Positions 1-7,592 of a stretch of 64,000 nt of DNA are shown in pieces (within the stretch, counting starts at the first letter, position 1; each line of letters begins with the position of its first letter). Source of the stretch: Dehalococcoidales bacterium (GTDB taxonomy: Bacteria; Chloroflexota; Dehalococcoidia; Dehalococcoidales; UBA5760); assembly GCA_028716225.1 (NCBI GenBank), contig JAQUQE010000005.1:1-64000 (forward strand). The letters are read 5' to 3'. Both the position numbers and the translations under genes were made by a program. The notes beneath the pieces were generated by a model. That model did not search any database, had not been told where the DNA came from, and was given only the letters and a program-made list of their open reading frames with translations.

Positions 1-73
1 TGATACTGCTGGTTTGAAGAGCCGAGCCATAAGGACTGACCTGCGTTGTCCTCACTTGCTGTCCTGTTATCAT
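1..73 (-). CDS. Hypothetical protein, 5' fragment cut by window edge
   Basis: Only the first 24 codons are inside the window. A strong ribosome site (GGAGGT, 7 bases before the ATG) sits directly upstream, which supports a real start at 73. The visible residues are polar and rich in Gln, Thr and Ser, ending in an ALQTSS stretch. This resembles the QT-rich N-terminus of the next gene upstream (116-331), so the two may be paralogues. The function is unknown. It is the last gene of the minus-strand element visible at this edge. Confidence 0.5.
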   Translation of the reverse strand, partial: MITGQQVRTTQVSPYGSALQTSSI

Positions 74-115
74 TGCTTTACCTCCATTTTATTCTTGCTT
101 AAGAATGCCTAACGG

Positions 116-331
116 TTAATCAAAGCCTTTGGACATGCCTTTAAACATAGGCATGAGCATCATCATAACCATCATAATCATGATCAGCGGCATGATTGCC
201 GTCAGCATTTCCGTCATGCCCCCACCGTCCGTCTGGTAGGCTGTCACGCCGGTCTGAGCGGGCTGAACCGCGGTCTGCTGTGGGGAAACCAGCGTTTGCG
301 CTGGGTTTACCAGAGTCTGCAATGCTTCCAT
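116..331 (-). CDS. Small membrane protein with QT heptad repeats
   Basis: A 71-residue protein with a strong ribosome site (GAGGAGG) before the ATG. Residues 5-34 form about four copies of a seven-residue unit of the type QTxVxPx (QTLVNPA, QTLVSPQ, QTAVQPA, QTGVTAY). Residues 38-63 form one very Met/Ile/Leu-rich hydrophobic segment, which reads as a single membrane span, followed by a short basic tail. No known family is recognised. Small repeat-plus-anchor proteins are common among virion or envelope components of mobile elements, but that role is a guess. Confidence 0.55.
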   Translation of the reverse strand: MEALQTLVNPAQTLVSPQQTAVQPAQTGVTAYQTDGGGMTEMLTAIMPLIMIMMVMMMLMPMFKGMSKGFD

Positions 332-479
332 GGCGCTAGTACCTCCTCATTATCATTACTGTACTGTTTATGGCCTTACTGCCTTTCTCTACACAGGCTC
401 ATCGCTCTCAAGGCTGCCACCCCAGCCGCAAAAAGGACCGATGTGACTAAAACTGTTCCGAGAATGGCGTGGTAAGATA

Positions 480-719
480 TTAGCTACCGGCGCCGGCTAT
501 AAAACCACGGCCCCACTTGTCCGGATCAGGAGCACGGTATTCTCCCGCATCAACCCCGGCGCTATAGGCTCTCTTGGTAATCGGACCGAAAGGAAGCCTG
601 CCGTACTCCTCCTTCATCCGGGGCTTGGCGGCGTTATATTTATCCGCCATTACCCCTGCTTTCTCGGAAAGCTTGCGGCGACCCTTTGCCGCCATCTCTT
701 CTAGTGTTCTTGCAGCCAT
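480..719 (-). CDS. Hypothetical small basic protein
   Basis: The ATG at 719 is preceded by GGAGGT at good spacing, so I prefer it to the ATG three codons upstream. The 79-residue product begins with a charged, probably helical part (Arg, Lys, Glu, Ala rich, residues 1-40) and ends in a Gly-rich tail. It has no cysteines, no membrane span and no family I recognise. It belongs to the minus-strand block of small genes in the mobile element. The 148 bases between it and the next gene downstream could encode a short hydrophobic peptide, but no ordinary start codon is present there. Confidence 0.5.
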   Translation of the reverse strand: MAARTLEEMAAKGRRKLSEKAGVMADKYNAAKPRMKEEYGRLPFGPITKRAYSAGVDAGEYRAPDPDKWGRGFIAGAGS

Positions 720-793
720 AACTTGCACCTCCTAAAAATTCTCCAACTGGCCGGGTGGGGCCAGCTTGGAGGCTGCAACCTTGGCCCAAAAGG

Positions 794-841
794 AAAGGGG
801 GCTAGCCCGAACCTTCTGAGTTCAGGTTGCTAGCCCCCTTT
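794..841. repeat. Perfect 13-bp inverted repeat, probable terminator hairpin
   Basis: The arms AAAGGGGGCTAGC (794-806) and GCTAGCCCCCTTT (829-841) are perfectly complementary. Inside them AACCT (810-814) pairs with AGGTT (824-828). The arms end in A or T tracts on both sides, as in a bidirectional terminator. It lies between the unknown genes at 480-719 and 1006-1182, both on the minus strand. Confidence 0.6.
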
Positions 842-874
842 AATTGACTTGAGAGCTCTACCGATGAAAGTAAA

Positions 875-916
875 AAGCCTTGAGAGCCGACTTTCACCGG
901 CTAGCTCTCAAGGCTT
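875..916. repeat. Second perfect 13-bp inverted repeat
   Basis: AAGCCTTGAGAGC (875-887) and GCTCTCAAGGCTT (904-916) form a perfect stem with a 16-base loop. TTGAGAGC also occurs at 849-856, and the flanks (gatgaaagt versus actttcacc) pair imperfectly, so a larger alternative structure is possible. It lies 33 bases from the preceding hairpin. The role is unknown: terminator, protein-binding dyad or RNA structure. The rest of 720-1005 holds nothing else I can support. Confidence 0.55.
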
Positions 917-1005
917 ACACTTTCTCCGTTATCACACCTTATTTAGTTTGTCAAGTCCCTGTTGGAAAAAGCTTACTAATATTTCAAAATTGGATTGTTT
1001 AAACC

Positions 1006-1182
1006 TCACCTGGATACAGATTCAAACCACCTGCGCCATTTCTTATCCTGAGTATCTTTGAACCGCCTCAGTTCACGCTTCTTAATCACTTCGATTTTGC
1101 CAGGTGGAAACATCTCCGTCAGTTCCCTTTCATGTCGAACTGGCGAGCCCCTTAATTTGCGAACTAACAGTTCTAGCTTCAT
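1006..1182 (-). CDS. Hypothetical small basic protein (58 aa)
   Basis: A 58-codon frame whose ATG overlaps the stop codon of the upstream gene (ATGA arrangement), typical of translational coupling. It ends in TGA at 1006. The product is highly charged, with many Arg and Lys residues (for example IKKRELRRFK and KKWRRWF) and few hydrophobics, so a nucleic-acid-binding role is conceivable. No family is recognised. It is short, but the coupling and the lack of any competing gene here support it. Confidence 0.5.
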   Translation of the reverse strand: MKLELLVRKLRGSPVRHERELTEMFPPGKIEVIKKRELRRFKDTQDKKWRRWFESVSR

Positions 1183-1472
1183 TTGTCTTTGTACCTTTTG
1201 ACCTTCACATGAAACGCTTTCTCAATCATCTGTGGCATCCAGTCAACAAAACCGTCAAGCATGATTTCCTTCATCTTTTCTGTCTGGTTATTCTCGATAA
1301 GAGATACCGGTTTGATTACCACCCTGTCTCCCTGCCTGGCTACACGCACCTCTAATTGCGATAAGGCTTCTTTCGCCGCCGGAGGCAGATTGTTGAATTG
1401 CTGGTTCATAAGCCCCCACATCATGTCAACCATCGGATTCCCATCAAAACCAGTCTGCTGAGCTGTTACCAT
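1179..1472 (-). CDS. Hypothetical protein (97 aa)
   Basis: The product starts with a polar Gln-containing stretch (MVTAQQTGF), then a Met-rich segment around residues 13-25, and ends in a Lys-rich tail. The upstream sequence GGGAGG fits a ribosome site. No domain is recognised. The N-terminal QQTG motif echoes the QT-rich proteins at 1-331. It is coupled by a 4-base overlap to the 58-residue gene that follows on the minus strand. Confidence 0.5.
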   Translation of the reverse strand: MVTAQQTGFDGNPMVDMMWGLMNQQFNNLPPAAKEALSQLEVRVARQGDRVVIKPVSLIENNQTEKMKEIMLDGFVDWMPQMIEKAFHVKVKRYKDK

Positions 1473-1511
1473 TTCTAACCTCCCTATAATATTAAATTCT
1501 TGGCTATCTAC

Positions 1512-2204
1512 TTAATCTTCCCACTCATCAATACTGTGATCCTCTATCCCTGATCCGACATCTGACGCTATCTTTCTATTCATCTCTTGCCCTCCATAGG
1601 GAGGAGGTTCAGTTGTAGTCTGACCTTGTTTACCCATACTAAAACCTCTCATCATCCTCTCGATAGTCTGGCCCAGAATAGGCTGAAGCGCGCCGACCAT
1701 CATTGACATCATGGGATTAGGAGCAGAAGCTGTCATTTGAGAACCAAGTTGGTGAAGTGCTCCCTTGAGGTCCTTGTTGCCCTCAAGGGTAGCCTCTGCG
1801 AGCTCGGCCGCGATTATCTTAGCTGCCTGTCCCTCGGACTCCCTCATCTCTTGGGCCATTTTGATAATAGGTACCGCTTGCTGTACACCCATGGCGGATA
1901 GCTCTTGAGCCACCCTCACCCCCACCAGCACTGATCTAACGCCATACTCGACACCCGAATCAAAAATCTCAGCCTGGCCATCTACCATCGTCGGCAGCCT
2001 TAATTCCTGCACGAGCTGCTCTAGAGGCGATTGTCCTCTCTTAACAACAGCCTTCGTGTCTTTTGTCGGTTCAGTAGCCTGGGATTCCTTTGCCTTCTCC
2101 TGGTTATGCTTAAACCTCATGTGGCCGGATAATCCGGCTTTATCCTTTAACTCCTTGCCACAGACTTCACAAATTACCTTTTCCTTCTCCATATCGGCCT
2201 CCAT
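1512..2204 (-). CDS. C2H2 zinc-finger protein
   Basis: A 230-residue protein. Near the N-terminus (residues 9-33) is one classical C2H2 finger: CEVCGKELKDKAGLSGHMRFKH, given here as two Cys three apart and two His five apart. The rest is low in cysteine, Gln/Glu/Met rich and probably helical, with an acidic C-terminus. C2H2 fingers are rare in bacteria but common in archaeal viruses and some bacterial mobile elements. A DNA-binding or scaffold role within the element is likely; the exact function is unknown. The start could be the second Met (residue 5), since the ribosome site is not decisive. Confidence 0.6.
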   Translation of the reverse strand: MEADMEKEKVICEVCGKELKDKAGLSGHMRFKHNQEKAKESQATEPTKDTKAVVKRGQSPLEQLVQELRLPTMVDGQAEIFDSGVEYGVRSVLVGVRVAQELSAMGVQQAVPIIKMAQEMRESEGQAAKIIAAELAEATLEGNKDLKGALHQLGSQMTASAPNPMMSMMVGALQPILGQTIERMMRGFSMGKQGQTTTEPPPYGGQEMNRKIASDVGSGIEDHSIDEWED

Positions 2205-2328
2205 CGCTACTACAGTTAGCAGCTTGTGGCGCTAGCTTTGACCACTTCAAATATTGTGCCTAGCAACCACTCCTAGTAGCTATAGCTAGTGTAGTAGCTT
2301 AGTATCCTACTCGAAGTATATACTCCGC

Positions 2329-2347
2329 AGAGGGGGTAACCCCCTCT
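2329..2347. repeat. 8-bp perfect stem with 3-base loop
   Basis: AGAGGGGG and CCCCCTCT flank TAA. It lies 24 bases past the stop codon of the AAA+ ATPase gene, on the minus strand. No T tract follows, so it may be an mRNA 3' structure rather than a classical terminator. The rest of the gap 2205-2370 holds nothing I recognise. Confidence 0.45.
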
Positions 2348-2370
2348 AGTTCCCCGTTATCACATGTAAT

Positions 2371-3297
2371 TCACTTTGTCAAACCAGCCCCATGACGACG
2401 TAATAGCTCAAGAACATCGTCCACTTCTTTTTTGGTTTTTGCTAGCCTGGCTATCCTCACCGCTTGTCTCGGATCGGGGAACCGGGAGGGAAACTGCCAC
2501 GTCTGTTGCCCAATGTATGCTGCCAAGTCGGGAGATATATTCTCATGCTTCACCAGGATATTGGTAGACACGGTCAAAAAGTCATTGAGACTGTATGGCT
2601 TGAACTCAAGCACCATGAACCGCGAGATTAGCTCCGGTGCTAGCCTTAAGGTGTTACAAGCAGCAAAAACTCTGGTATCTATGGTGATCGAGCGCTGCTT
2701 GCTATGCTTGGTTTCTGAGACTATGCCCGTAGCCATCAGTGATAGAAGCACCGAGATATCCTTTGTTCCTATTCTATCTATCTCATCAACCAGCAGGATC
2801 TGGGGCTGTGCGTCAAAGAGCAAGTCGGCGATACCAGCCCGGCTAGACTGAGAGCCGATGATATACGGCGCTCCTAATCTTGAAAGCTCCATGAGAAACA
2901 TAGTCTTAGCCGAGGCGGGAACACCGGTAAAAAGGAGATGAACCGGCTTCTCGCTCCTAAGCACTACTCCTATAAGTTGCTTGATGTCGTTGTAGCCCTC
3001 AATCACATCAAAAAGGTCGTCAGGTATCTCTAGTTTTTCCGTCTCCATCTCTGTAGTCTCCGGTTGCTCCCCAGTCTCAACTGCCCTCCTGCCAAGCTCA
3101 GAGAGACGGTACCCCGTATAGCTATTACTCTTGAAGGGGTTATCCAGCAAACCCTCAAGAAAGAGCCGATTAAGGACGGCCGGTTGCTTTCGTACATCTC
3201 TAAACGACCAGCCAAGTTCACCACCCTGTGTGCTAAAAGGCCAGGTCTTCTCCAGCTCTGCTATTTCATTAAGGATTCCAATGTCGCCTTCTTTCAT
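2371..3297 (-). CDS. Winged-helix AAA+ ATPase, RuvB/MCM-like
   Basis: A 308-residue protein with a clear ribosome site (AAGGAGG) before the ATG. Residues 1-80 look like a winged helix. Residues 90-300 form an AAA+ module: Walker A GVPASAKT near residue 125, Walker B LLVDEIDRI near 170, a sensor-1-like AACN near 213 and a C-terminal helical lid. The Walker A has Ala in place of the usual Gly before Lys. The arrangement resembles RuvB-like motor ATPases and other AAA+ helicase or remodelling proteins of mobile elements. A role in replication or genome handling of the element is inferred. Confidence 0.65.
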   Translation of the reverse strand: MKEGDIGILNEIAELEKTWPFSTQGGELGWSFRDVRKQPAVLNRLFLEGLLDNPFKSNSYTGYRLSELGRRAVETGEQPETTEMETEKLEIPDDLFDVIEGYNDIKQLIGVVLRSEKPVHLLFTGVPASAKTMFLMELSRLGAPYIIGSQSSRAGIADLLFDAQPQILLVDEIDRIGTKDISVLLSLMATGIVSETKHSKQRSITIDTRVFAACNTLRLAPELISRFMVLEFKPYSLNDFLTVSTNILVKHENISPDLAAYIGQQTWQFPSRFPDPRQAVRIARLAKTKKEVDDVLELLRRHGAGLTK

Positions 3298-3392
3298 CGT
3301 TTACCTCCTTATTTCTTCAGGTGATGAAACGTAAGGTAGAATCTTTTTATTCACGAGGACATGTCAGATCACATTGTTTCATACTACCCACC

Positions 3393-3791
3393 TTACCACC
3401 CCCTTTCTCTCTCTATAGCCTCATAAGCTGTCTGCACCATCTGAAAAAACCGGTTAGTGCCCTCGGTACCGGAAGCGTCAGGGTGAAGTTTGCGAGCCAG
3501 TTCACGATGCCTCGCCTTCACCTCCTCATCGGATGCGGACCTATCCAAACCCAAAATCCAATAAGGGTCAGCCGCCGGCTGCCCTTGTCCCCGCAGCGCT
3601 CCCAGTAAGCCGGTGAAATCCACGCCGCTGCTACGCAGAAATTCCGTAAACTTCTGGGGGTCAAAAGCATCCCCCATCACCGAATCGGCATAGCCCCCTA
3701 CAATCCCCTGAAAATCCTCGCACCATTTCGCGCTGAGCTTATTAAGATCGCCAACCCATGACTTGTGCAGTTCGTCAAATTTCCCAGTCAT
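3393..3791 (-). CDS. J-domain (DnaJ-like) protein
   Basis: A 132-residue protein with a J domain at the C-terminal end (about residues 75-130). It has the helix II basic face (KARHRELARK), the essential HPD tripeptide (KLHPDAS) and helix III. The first 70 residues are unlike DnaJ G/F or zinc regions. J domains stimulate DnaK-type Hsp70 ATPases, and phage or plasmid J proteins recruit host DnaK for replication or assembly. Its ATG overlaps the stop of the gene upstream (3788-3985), so the two are coupled. No C-terminal substrate domain is present, so it probably acts as an adaptor. Confidence 0.7.
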   Translation of the reverse strand: MTGKFDELHKSWVGDLNKLSAKWCEDFQGIVGGYADSVMGDAFDPQKFTEFLRSSGVDFTGLLGALRGQGQPAADPYWILGLDRSASDEEVKARHRELARKLHPDASGTEGTNRFFQMVQTAYEAIERERGW

Positions 3792-3985
3792 CGATAGTCC
3801 TCTGGCTTATATTCCATATAGCACTTGAGACATGTAGGGTAGCTCCTGAAAGTACCATAGTCCAGGCACATAGCAAACTTGTCTCCCTCTTTTATTGTCG
3901 TACCGCACTTCCAACATTTGTGGTTCCGCCTGGCTATCTTGATTGCTTTTGGGGGCTCTCTATACTCTAGCGCCATTACACCCAT
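3788..3985 (-). CDS. Small zinc-ribbon protein
   Basis: A 65-residue product with two CxxC pairs: CWKC near residue 24 and CLKC near residue 53. Together these would bind one zinc. A strong AGGAGG ribosome site precedes the ATG. Similar two-knuckle proteins are frequent in phages and plasmids; the gene at 7187-7411 in this element is another of the same style. DNA or protein binding is likely, but no specific function can be named. Confidence 0.55.
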   Translation of the reverse strand: MGVMALEYREPPKAIKIARRNHKCWKCGTTIKEGDKFAMCLDYGTFRSYPTCLKCYMEYKPEDYR

Positions 3986-4010
3986 GAACCCTTCCTCCTA
4001 TGATCCATAA

Positions 4011-4262
4011 CTAACAATCCCTCATTTTTGTCATCTCTCCTTTAGTGAATGGCCGGATATAGTATCCTGTATTTGTGAACGGAGAATCGGGAGCACAATG
4101 CGCTACCCTGTGCCCCCTCATCGATTTGGTGCCATCGGTAGCACAATGGATATGGAAGCAACGACAGAAAGGGCACCAAACAATCAATTGCCCGTTTTTT
4201 ATAAACCCCTTTAACACCGGGATCCCATCCCTAGGTACAAATCGCTCAATATCGTAAACCAT
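4011..4262 (-). CDS. Small Cys/His-rich hypothetical protein
   Basis: An 83-residue protein. The centre holds CPFCRCFHIHC and further on HCAPDS, a possible zinc site made of clustered Cys and His. AAAGGAG precedes the ATG at 10 bases. No family is recognised. The gene starts right after the repeat-rich intergenic stretch 4263-4558 and is probably transcribed from it. Confidence 0.5.
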   Translation of the reverse strand: MVYDIERFVPRDGIPVLKGFIKNGQLIVWCPFCRCFHIHCATDGTKSMRGHRVAHCAPDSPFTNTGYYIRPFTKGEMTKMRDC

Positions 4263-4290
4263 CGAATAAATACTCCTTTCTTTGTTAATT

Positions 4291-4556
4291 TATCTTTCAC
4301 GTCTTTCAATCATCTTTCAGGGGGTGAACGATGATTTCGGATAAAGGAATCCCCCACCGGCCGAGCTCTCCAAGATTTCTTTCACCCTCCTGACCGCGGT
4401 TACTCCCGAAGGTCCGCATCTGTCAACTCTCTGTCACTACCACACGACTGGGCTCAGCTTCAAAATCTTGCACATCTTGCATCTTTCTTTCATCTGACCC
4501 CTCATCTTTCACCTTCAGGGGGGTTATATATACCCCCTGAAAGATGAGGGTGAAAG
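4291..4556. repeat. Iteron-like ATCTTTCA repeats with inverted repeat
   Basis: This non-coding stretch repeats CTTTCA many times. ATCTTTCA occurs at 4292-4299, 4312-4319 and 4504-4511, with a variant GTCTTTCA at 4301-4308 and an inverted copy TGAAAGAT at 4538-4545. CCCTCATCTTTCA (4499-4511) is fully complementary to TGAAAGATGAGGG (4538-4550), with an AT-rich centre TTATATATA between G and C runs. It lies directly downstream of the RepA-like ATPase gene. Iteron arrays beside a rep gene often mark a replication origin or Rep operator, and that is the inference here. The 296-base gap holds no gene. Confidence 0.5.
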
Positions 4557-4558
4557 AA

Positions 4559-5803
4559 TCATAAATCCCCCTCTATTTCAGTAAGACCCCACTTATCAAT
4601 CACCCTGACTATCTTCCCTTTATCTTTTAGCCGCTTGATAGCGGAATCTGCGGCGCCTCGGGATATGCCTAAAGTATCCGTTATTTCCTTAGTCGACATT
4701 AACCCATGCTTAAGAACTTCCTGAATCTGCATCTGAGTGCCAAGTCCGGCAAGGAATTCACTTATCGTACGTGGTTGAGCCGGTGACACTTTGATGGTAT
4801 CTGGGCCGAACTCCAAGTGTATTCCCACCGGCGGATAAAGCTTTTCAAACGGCGGCGGTTTCCTGTTGAAAAGGGCGATATCCATCTCATCTTCTCCGGG
4901 GTCTTGACGCTTCCAGACTTCCCAGATTGAGCGAGCTTGGGCTTCGAAGAATACCGAGCCGAAGACTGTTCTCTTCTTTGTTTCGGGGTTCTTTGCAGTG
5001 TGTGCCAGAATCAGGCTTGTAGTCTTGATCTGGCGGAGAGCAGAGAAAAAGGCTAGCGCTACCTGAGCATCTTTTAGGTCTCCGGCACAAGCCAAACCAA
5101 GGCTGTCTATGATAATTACTTCAGCTCCAATATCATGAATATGCCTGTGGATTTGGTCCAGATCTTGGGCTAGAGGCAAAACACAACGTCGGTAGCTTAG
5201 TGCTGCCTGGGAGAGTCCTGTCCCTCTCTTGAGTTTGGTTAAAAGCCATCTCAGGGTATTATCATCGGTTTCATAGTCTAGATATAGGCACTTTACGTTG
5301 TGAGACGGCGGGGTGATATCGAGCCCGTAATTATCGTCAGGGTAAGCCATGATTTGAGAAAGGATAAGTGCTATGGTCGACTTTGCACTACCAGGATCGC
5401 CGAAAATAATGACAGGGTTATTCTTGAGAATAAGCGGCTCCAGAAGATACTCTGGCGGCTTGATTCCATCGCCGGGTCGGAGCTCAACCAATGGCTCACC
5501 CCGTCTCATCCTCTCCAGTGTGTATACGCACAGCTGCTCCAGCACTGTAGGCCAATCGGCTAGTTTCCCGTATCTCTCATCCATGTTTTTACCTAGTTCA
5601 TTACGGCTGCGGGTGGCACTGAAGTTAAAATGCGCCTGGTGCAGATGAGGGCTGTAACCAGGTGCCGAGGTACTGATAGCTATCTCACCGGTTACTCTGC
5701 CGTCACTGTGATTGTGAAGGCGGTTGACCTCAACGGTTAAGTGCTCTTGCTCCCAGGCGAATATGTAGCCACTTACAGTATCCGTGATTCTGGGAGTGTT
5801 CAT
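4559..5803 (-). CDS. RepA-like RecA-fold ATPase with C-terminal winged helix
   Basis: A 414-residue protein. Residues 120-320 are a RecA/DnaB-like ATPase core of the plasmid RepA type: Walker A GDPGSAKST near residue 135, Walker B VIIIDSLGL near 230, and a following ILAHTAKN segment typical of this family. The C-terminal 60 residues form a winged helix (STKEITDTLGISRGAADSAIKRL). RepA-type hexameric helicases start replication of plasmids and some phages. The position beside the ATCTTTCA repeats supports a replication role. The ATG overlaps the stop of the gene upstream by 4 bases. Confidence 0.7.
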   Translation of the reverse strand: MNTPRITDTVSGYIFAWEQEHLTVEVNRLHNHSDGRVTGEIAISTSAPGYSPHLHQAHFNFSATRSRNELGKNMDERYGKLADWPTVLEQLCVYTLERMRRGEPLVELRPGDGIKPPEYLLEPLILKNNPVIIFGDPGSAKSTIALILSQIMAYPDDNYGLDITPPSHNVKCLYLDYETDDNTLRWLLTKLKRGTGLSQAALSYRRCVLPLAQDLDQIHRHIHDIGAEVIIIDSLGLACAGDLKDAQVALAFFSALRQIKTTSLILAHTAKNPETKKRTVFGSVFFEAQARSIWEVWKRQDPGEDEMDIALFNRKPPPFEKLYPPVGIHLEFGPDTIKVSPAQPRTISEFLAGLGTQMQIQEVLKHGLMSTKEITDTLGISRGAADSAIKRLKDKGKIVRVIDKWGLTEIEGDL

Positions 5804-6141
5804 AGCGGCACCCCCTTTGTGATTCCTCTCGTTCGCAGGCTCTTGGCCTGGATTTTTTGTTGGAGCTGCTGCTGAAGCTTCTGGGTATATCGCAATCCCA
5901 TGCGAAGCTGATGAATATCCTCTCTTATTTCCTTTAGCTCATGATGTCTAGCCTCTGCTTCGCTGGGGTCGGGAGGCACTGGCACGAGGGGCCTCTGTGG
6001 TATTTTATTAGGTCCGGGGTCGGTACCTGTGTTGTATACAGAATAGTGGCGCCACCAGTCCCAGGACATCGGAAAGTCATAAAGGTCCCGCCAGGTTAGC
6101 CCGTGATTGCGCATGTACTTAAACTGTTCATCGGTCAGCAT
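5800..6141 (-). CDS. Hypothetical coiled-coil protein
   Basis: A 113-residue protein. The N-terminal half is aromatic (LTWRDLYDFPMSWDWWRHY). Residues 65-100 are Glu/Leu/Gln rich and probably a coiled coil (LRMGLRYTQKLQQQLQQ). Its ATG overlaps the stop of the Bet gene by one base and its stop overlaps the start of the RepA-like ATPase. The three genes are therefore tightly coupled, and a helper role in replication or recombination is likely. No family is recognised. Confidence 0.5.
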   Translation of the reverse strand: MLTDEQFKYMRNHGLTWRDLYDFPMSWDWWRHYSVYNTGTDPGPNKIPQRPLVPVPPDPSEAEARHHELKEIREDIHQLRMGLRYTQKLQQQLQQKIQAKSLRTRGITKGVPL

Positions 6142-7184
6142 TAAAACTCACTCTTTGCTATTCTTTCGTAGCACTCTTTCGGGGTCTCGACTATATCTAC
6201 TTGAGAGTTGACCTCAAGTTTTTCCCAGACTGCTTGGCGGCTGCTCAAGCCGAAGTCTTCCCGGCACGCCTGATATAGATCACCAAAGCTATTGATTGTG
6301 TCGGGGTCTCGTTGGGACTTAGTTGTCTCTTCAACAATATGTTCTTTCTTGGCATTAGAATGGTTTTCGACTTGAAGACGTTGGATTAACTCGTCCCATA
6401 TCTTCTCCATGCTCCAGTCGGCATCGATCAGTTCTTCTTTGATAGATTCCACCTGCAATAACTCCCTGGCCTGCTCAGTTGTCAGGCCCAGCTCTGATTT
6501 GACCTTGCCCCAGAATTTACGCCAATTTATTTCTCCATCTGGCTTTTCGTAAGCCGGGGGTAGTTTTCCAGTCGGGAATCCATCAGATTCAACCTCAACA
6601 TCGGTAACAATCCCGCCGAGCCGAGTTGGGAAGGCTTCGCGCAAGGCTCGAGATAATGCCACCTTACGCACCATTGTGCTAGGCATCTCTCGCCAGAAGC
6701 GAGTGGGATAACCTTCCCTGGTATATTTCTGACACTCCTTGATGTTTACCGCTACGTAGAAGGGCTTTTGCCGGTCCTTCCTGAATACCCTGGCCCAACC
6801 CCCAGCCAGATTGTCCGTCTCTCCATCAGCTGCGAAAGCACCCTCTCGAAACTCCAACTTGCCGGTACTATCTTTTAAAATAATGCCCGCTTCGTAGCCA
6901 TCGAATTCTTTACAGTTCTCAGCCCCCTTCTGGTAAGCCTCTGTTGAGATGATTATTGCAGCAGGGTCATCAGTTTTATACTTGATCAGATAGGCCTCAT
7001 GTACCCACGGGTTCAAACCGAAGGCTTGGCATGTTTTGAGAAACATGATAATCTCTGGCTCGGTAGCTTTAGGACAGAGGTACTGCTTAACATCACTAAA
7101 GCTAACGGTTATTTGCCCTTCTTGCCAGACTATGACGGCTTTTTCCTGCTGCGTTGCGGAAATGTCTTTCGTTTGCGTTACCAT
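6141..7184 (-). CDS. bet: Bet/RecT-family single-strand annealing protein
   Basis: Starts at the ATG at 7184, which follows GGGAGGT at ideal spacing; the longer upstream frame lacks a site. The 347-residue product matches the phage Bet family: residues about 40-200 contain FLKTCQAFGLNPW, EAYLIKY, the YQKGAENC region, a GYEAG strand and the VRKVALSRALREAFP helix. Bet proteins anneal single-stranded DNA and drive recombination together with an exonuclease. No exonuclease gene is visible next to it. The acidic Glu/Lys-rich C-terminal third (200-347) is variable in the family. It marks the region as phage- or plasmid-derived. Confidence 0.8.
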   Translation of the reverse strand: MVTQTKDISATQQEKAVIVWQEGQITVSFSDVKQYLCPKATEPEIIMFLKTCQAFGLNPWVHEAYLIKYKTDDPAAIIISTEAYQKGAENCKEFDGYEAGIILKDSTGKLEFREGAFAADGETDNLAGGWARVFRKDRQKPFYVAVNIKECQKYTREGYPTRFWREMPSTMVRKVALSRALREAFPTRLGGIVTDVEVESDGFPTGKLPPAYEKPDGEINWRKFWGKVKSELGLTTEQARELLQVESIKEELIDADWSMEKIWDELIQRLQVENHSNAKKEHIVEETTKSQRDPDTINSFGDLYQACREDFGLSSRQAVWEKLEVNSQVDIVETPKECYERIAKSEF

Positions 7185-7186
7185 GT

Positions 7187-7411
7187 TTACCTCCCATGAT
7201 CCAGATATCGGTTTAAACAGTCGATGTGGCAACGGTCGGGAAACTTCAGCCACCTCAGCCCACCACCGCCAGCGACAACTTCGTAATAGTAACTGCCTGG
7301 TTCTATTGTCAGGGCACATTCACTGCATTTCTTGGCAGTGCGTGCCTTCCGCGGCGTGGCAATGTAACCGTTTCTCCTTATCCGCTCCGAATGCTTTGCT
7401 TCTGCTCTCAT
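7187..7411 (-). CDS. Small zinc-binding hypothetical protein
   Basis: A 74-residue protein with a good ribosome site (GGGAGG). After a basic N-terminus (RAEAKHSERIRRN) come CSEC near residue 29 and a C-terminal CHIDC near residue 61, a likely four-ligand zinc site. Its last codons and stop (AGG TAA) lie inside the ribosome site of the Bet gene, so translation of the two is probably coupled. Similar small zinc proteins are common in phages, usually of unknown role. Confidence 0.55.
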   Translation of the reverse strand: MRAEAKHSERIRRNGYIATPRKARTAKKCSECALTIEPGSYYYEVVAGGGGLRWLKFPDRCHIDCLNRYLDHGR

Positions 7412-7592
7412 ATTCTGCCTCCCTGCTTTGTTTTAGCCCCTCAAGATTGAGCACAGTCTGCTCTACTAGGTATACCGTGAACGGACTCATCAGCGGGCGG
7501 TACTGGGACAAGTTGTCCTTCCAAAAGTGGATTAAGCATTCAAGTTCCTTCGCCTTCTTTTCTCCTTCGCCACAGGCAGCCGTCCCAGCCAT
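7320..7592 (-). CDS. Hypothetical protein (90 aa), uncertain
   Basis: An open frame with a helical, charged product (KKAKELECLIHFWKDN). It overlaps the gene at 7187-7411 by 92 bases in another frame and the gene at 7540-7776 by 53 bases. I see no convincing ribosome site before its ATG. The overlap is larger than usual for this element, so it may be chance. It is kept because the stretch 7412-7539 would otherwise be empty. Confidence 0.35.
   Translation of the reverse strand: MAGTAACGEGEKKAKELECLIHFWKDNLSQYRPLMSPFTVYLVEQTVLNLEGLKQSREAEYESRSKAFGADKEKRLHCHAAEGTHCQEMQ

Noticed and set aside
332-479. Possible 30-residue hydrophobic peptide on the minus strand
   Set aside because: The frame has a membrane-like segment but no ATG, GTG or TTG start and no ribosome site.
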